From NCBI GenBank assembly GCA_946800325.1, contig OX326961.1:36413043-36477042 (forward strand): a stretch of DNA of 64,000 nt. The letters are read 5' to 3'. A program made the translations under genes and the position numbers. The notes beneath the pieces are model-generated. The model made no database searches, had not been told where the DNA came from, and worked only from the letters and a program-made list of their open reading frames with translations. Shown piece after piece: positions 60,699 through 64,000 of the stretch. This DNA is from Luzula sylvatica. Lineage: Eukaryota > Streptophyta > Magnoliopsida > Poales > Juncaceae. Position 1 is the stretch's first letter. Each line of letters begins with the position of its first letter.

Positions 60699-61642
60699 AA
60701 TCAATTGAACTTATCATTGATGTTGGAACTCAATTCCCGGTTTAAATCGAGAAATAGATTGTGAGCAATGGTGAGACCATGCTAGTTTGATAAGGACATT
60801 CCAACATTGGAATCCATAATCACGAATTAACATTGGAATCCCTGTTCACCTGCTCAAATTGCAAGGATATTATTTTTTTGTTGTTGTTGAAAGGAACATA
60901 ATCACGAATTAAATTTTTTAAAAGTTATATTAATATATGAGTATTTTTCTGCTCAAATTGCAAGGATATTATTTTTTTGTTGTTGTTGAAAGGAACATAA
61001 TCACGAATTAAATTTTTTAAAAGTTATATTAATATATGAGTATTTTTCTGCTCAAATTGCAAGGATATTATTTTTTTGTTGTTGTTGAAAGGAACATACT
61101 CACGAATTAAATTTTTTAAAAGTTATATTAATATATGAGTATTTTTATAATATTATAAATTAACTTATCTATATTTTATATATTAATTTTTTAATTTTTT
61201 AATTTTTTATTGTATTCATATTTAATCACGTAATATCTTAAAATCATAAATAATTAAATAAATTCATTCTAATCCAAATTAAATTTAAAGATTACGTTAT
61301 TATTGTAGGATGATATGTTTTACTAAAACTATTTGAACATGTAAAAAAATAATTAACATGTAAATAATTGGAGAAAAATTTATAATTTCAAAAAGTCAAT
61401 AATTCAAATTTTATTATATTTTATCATATATTATTATGGTGTCATTGTCGAAATAATAAGACAATATTGCACAATTAAATTGTATAAAATTTGATCAAAA
61501 CAAAAATGCGGATAAATTATATCGTGAATCTTGGAAAAATCCGGAGTTCCAATTCCGAGAAAAGCTCGGATCTCAGCTACAGAACAGTCAACACTCAACA
61601 CCGCCAAGTTATTGTAGTCATCCCAAATCTCCCCTCAATGAA
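60699..61642. other. Spacer and MTP12-like upstream region
   Basis: AT-rich, with a 99-bp tandem repeat listed separately. The last ~100 bp before 61643 are C-rich and look like the 5' leader. Confidence 0.55.
60851..61147. repeat. Three tandem copies of a 99-bp repeat
   Basis: Units start TGCTCAAATTGCAAGGATAT at 60851, 60950 and 61049 and are almost identical. Confidence 0.92.
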
Positions 61643-61717
61643 ATGAAACCCGATTCCGATCACCACCACCACCATCATCACGGCCAGGACGACCACCACG
61701 GCCACCACCACCATCTT

Positions 61718-61750
<33 letters not shown>

Positions 61751-63757
61751 CATGGTCCTAACCATAACCACATCCGGTTCCCCGTTCCATCTCGAGCTGT
61801 CTCGTTACCTCCGTCGACTCAGGCTCCGATCCCGATGCCGTCAAAATCCCGGCGACGCACCGCCTCTCGTACTCTACCATCCCTCTTCCTCCTCCTTTTC
61901 TCTCTCCGATCCTTCTACTCGCTTCTCCCATTCGTCCGCTCCGCTCCCTCTTCCTTCTCGCTTTTCCCCTTTTCCTTCCTCGTTTCATTTCTCTCTTTCC
62001 TGTCCCTCCTCCCCTTCTCCCCTTCCTTGTCTCTCCCCCTCTCTCGGCCTCAGCTCACCTCCCTCTCCTCCAAATCTCTTCTTCTCGCATTAATCCTCCT
62101 CCTCCGTTTCCATTCCCTCCGATATTGCTCTGCCGGGGCCTCCATTCTAGCTGATTTCGCTGGTTCTCTCCTTGCAAAATCCCTCTCTTCCAAATCCTCC
62201 CTTCTTAAACCCAGTCGTATAATTGGTAAAATCTCACTTACCCTCACTCTCATCTTTCTCTCATTCAGCTGGGATCGGGTTGGTTGCTTCCCTCTCCCAA
62301 ACTCGTCTCCTTCTTCCTCTGAAGAATGTTTACGAATCGCGCCAATGCTCATGCCATTTCTCGCCGGATTCCTCGGATTCTTCGAGCAGGGTACTGCCGA
62401 CTGGGCCCCACTCCGCCAACTCGGCAAGAGACGAGTAAGAGTTCTCTCTCTAGGTCTAACCACAATCTTCCTCTTCATCCCTGCACTCGTAAGTTTCCTC
62501 TCCTCGCAAGAAACCGATCCATTATCAATCTCAGATCTCGGCTGGCCATTGTTAAACACCGTACTTTTCGGCGTTATTCTCAGCGAGAACTTCAACGGAG
62601 AAGAGAAGAAACCTTCCAACTCAAACGATTCGCTCAAACTTTTCGCAATAACCTTCTTCTGTACACTCGCACTCGAGCTCTTCTACTTCCCGAAACTCTC
62701 CTTACCGGGCTTCCTCCTCTGCGGTCTCCTCCTCTGCATCTCAATTTTACAACTAACCCCCTCATCTTTACCATATCCCGAATTGGGCCACATCTCTACC
62801 AATCCCACCTCCATCTACTCCTCCGTCTCAGGCCCTCTCAAACACATCCTCAGTTCAAGAAAATCAAGAAAGATCTTAGCTTTCCTTTTAATAAACACGA
62901 TCTACATGGTCATCGAATTCGCAGCCGGTTTCATGAGCAACAGTCTGGGATTAATCTCTGACGCATGTCACATGCTGTTCGACTGCGCCGCGCTAGCCAT
63001 CGGATTATACGCTTCGTACATCTCAAGATTGCCATCGAACTATCAGTTTAATTACGGCCGCGCCCGCTTCGAAATTCTCTCCGGTTACGTGAACGCGGTC
63101 TTCTTGGTCCTCGTCGGAGCATTGATCGTGTTGGAATCTTTCGAGAGGATTCTCGATCCTCAAGACATCTCGACCGGTAGCTTATTGGCCGTCTCTGTCG
63201 GCGGATTATTGGTTAATTTAGTCGGATTGGTATTCTTCCACGAAGAACATCATCACGCTCACGGTACGACTTCATGTTCTCATCACGACCATGATCATGG
63301 TCACGAGCATCACGATCATAACATGGAGGGGATATTTCTACACGTGTTGGCGGATACGATGGGGAGCGTGGGAGTGGTAATATCGACGTTATTAATAAAA
63401 TACAAGGGGTGGGTAATATCGGATCCGATTTGTTCCGTTTTCATTTCGGTAATGATAATATCATCGGTGTTACCGTTGTTACGAAATTCGGCGGAGATTT
63501 TACTGCAAAGAGTGCCGAGAGGGAAGGAAAAGGATTTGAAGAGGGTTTCGGAGGAGATTTTGAATGTCGAGGGGGTTTTGGGCGTGCATAATTTGCATGT
63601 TTGGAATTTTACGAATTCGGAGGTGGTTGCGACGTGTCATGTTTGTTTGTCGGAAGGAGGTGATAGGGATTTTGTTAAGAAGAGGGCTTCGGAGGTTTTT
63701 AAGGGAGCGGGAGTTAAGGATTTGACGGTTCAGTTTGAAAGCGTGAGAATGCAATAG
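61643..63757 (+). CDS. MTP12: Zinc transporter of the CDF family, ZnT5/MTP12 type
   Basis: A single-exon frame of 704 residues. Residues 1-45 are a His/Asp-rich metal-binding tail; about 75-400 is a hydrophobic N-terminal extension with several predicted membrane spans, found only in the ZnT5/MTP12 branch; the cation diffusion facilitator domain starts near 406 with ILAFLLINTIYMVIEFAAG. Both intramembrane zinc sites are complete HxxxD motifs, H443-D447 and H567-D571. A His-rich loop (about 533-560) separates TM4 and TM5, and the cytosolic C-terminal domain has GVLGVHNLHVWNFTN. In Arabidopsis MTP12 pairs with MTP5 in the Golgi to load zinc into the secretory pathway; that partner role is from the family. 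G+C is far above the surroundings. Confidence 0.92.
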
Positions 63758-64000
63758 GTAGATTTAGTTGTTTTGATTATGCTGTTTTGTAGATATTGTG
63801 TTATATCAGTGTTTTTTGATGCAATTTGTTTCATTTTTGTAGTGAGTATTTTTTTTATTAGTGAATTTTCTGATTTTGTTTTGAATATTTGAAGAGTAGT
63901 TTTTTATTATACATGCATGACAGAGCATTGAATCATGGAAGCTTCTAAGTAGCGGATTATATTTTGTATAATTAATGAATGATTTCTTCTGTGTGATGGA
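63758..64000 (+). other. 3' flank of the MTP12-like gene
   Basis: T-rich 3' untranslated-type sequence without further genes before the window ends. Confidence 0.6.

Noticed and set aside
62050..62637. Antisense frames over the MTP12-like gene
   Set aside because: Arg/Glu-rich shadows of a long Ser/Leu-rich frame on the other strand.
1..64000. Organelle DNA insertion or endogenous pararetrovirus
   Set aside because: No plastid or mitochondrial genes and no movement or coat protein motifs were seen; all RT sequences are copia or LINE type.

Overview
The window is nuclear DNA from a flowering plant, most likely a eudicot. It is AT-rich, with intron-containing genes that have short GT..AG introns, copia retrotransposons with the initiator-tRNA-Met primer site TGGTATCAGAGC, a Mutator-like element carrying a plant mobile domain gene, L1-type LINE ends and plant-specific proteins. 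I cannot place the species. Nothing is organised like a bacterial operon.

Layout. 1-1120: AT-rich spacer with a Helitron-like 3' end. 1121-13287: a 5'-truncated copia element (A) into whose 3' untranslated part a complete 8.5-kb copia element (B) inserted, with 5-bp duplication TACGG. 13288-13800: the LTR end, primer site and leader of a third copia. 14119-14359: a Mutator-type foldback MITE with an 11-bp target duplication. 14866-16209: a solo LTR with a palindrome array. 17631-18292: a small unrecognised His-rich gene. 18916-20154: a six-exon BAH-PHD histone reader (EBS/SHL family). 20155-23445: spacer. 23446-38807: one Mutator-like element (MULE) with ~360-bp terminal inverted repeats, a transposase gene split by a reverse-strand copia insertion (26225-34899), and a convergent plant mobile domain (PMD) gene. 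40150-43562 and 51130-54487: tandem copies of an 18-exon FAD-dependent lycopene-cyclase-like gene, the second frameshifted. Between them are a Helitron-like insertion and another solo LTR. 56641-58511 and 60084-60683: LINE ends. 61643-63757: an intronless ZnT5-type zinc transporter (MTP12).

How it fits together. The four host loci (EBS-like, the intact cyclase-like gene, MTP12-like and perhaps the His-rich gene) have no obvious functional link. Most of the rest is layered transposon activity that can be read stratigraphically from target duplications: LTR elements nested in LTR elements, a copia nested in the MULE transposase, and a MULE next to a 1.1-kb duplicated flank.

Most notable: (i) arrays of a CGT-N4-ACG palindrome just upstream of the TATA box in two solo LTRs, with different core bases in each copy, and related arrays in a different copia leader; (ii) a copia lineage whose copies on both strands share the same deletion of the reverse-transcriptase YxDD box, although each copy has near-identical LTRs; (iii) a MULE with transposase plus PMD gene and eight subterminal CGACTTTTNAAAAGTCG-like repeats, two more of which lie at the transposase promoter; (iv) a copia whose primer-binding region is replaced by a copy of the flanking transposase exon.
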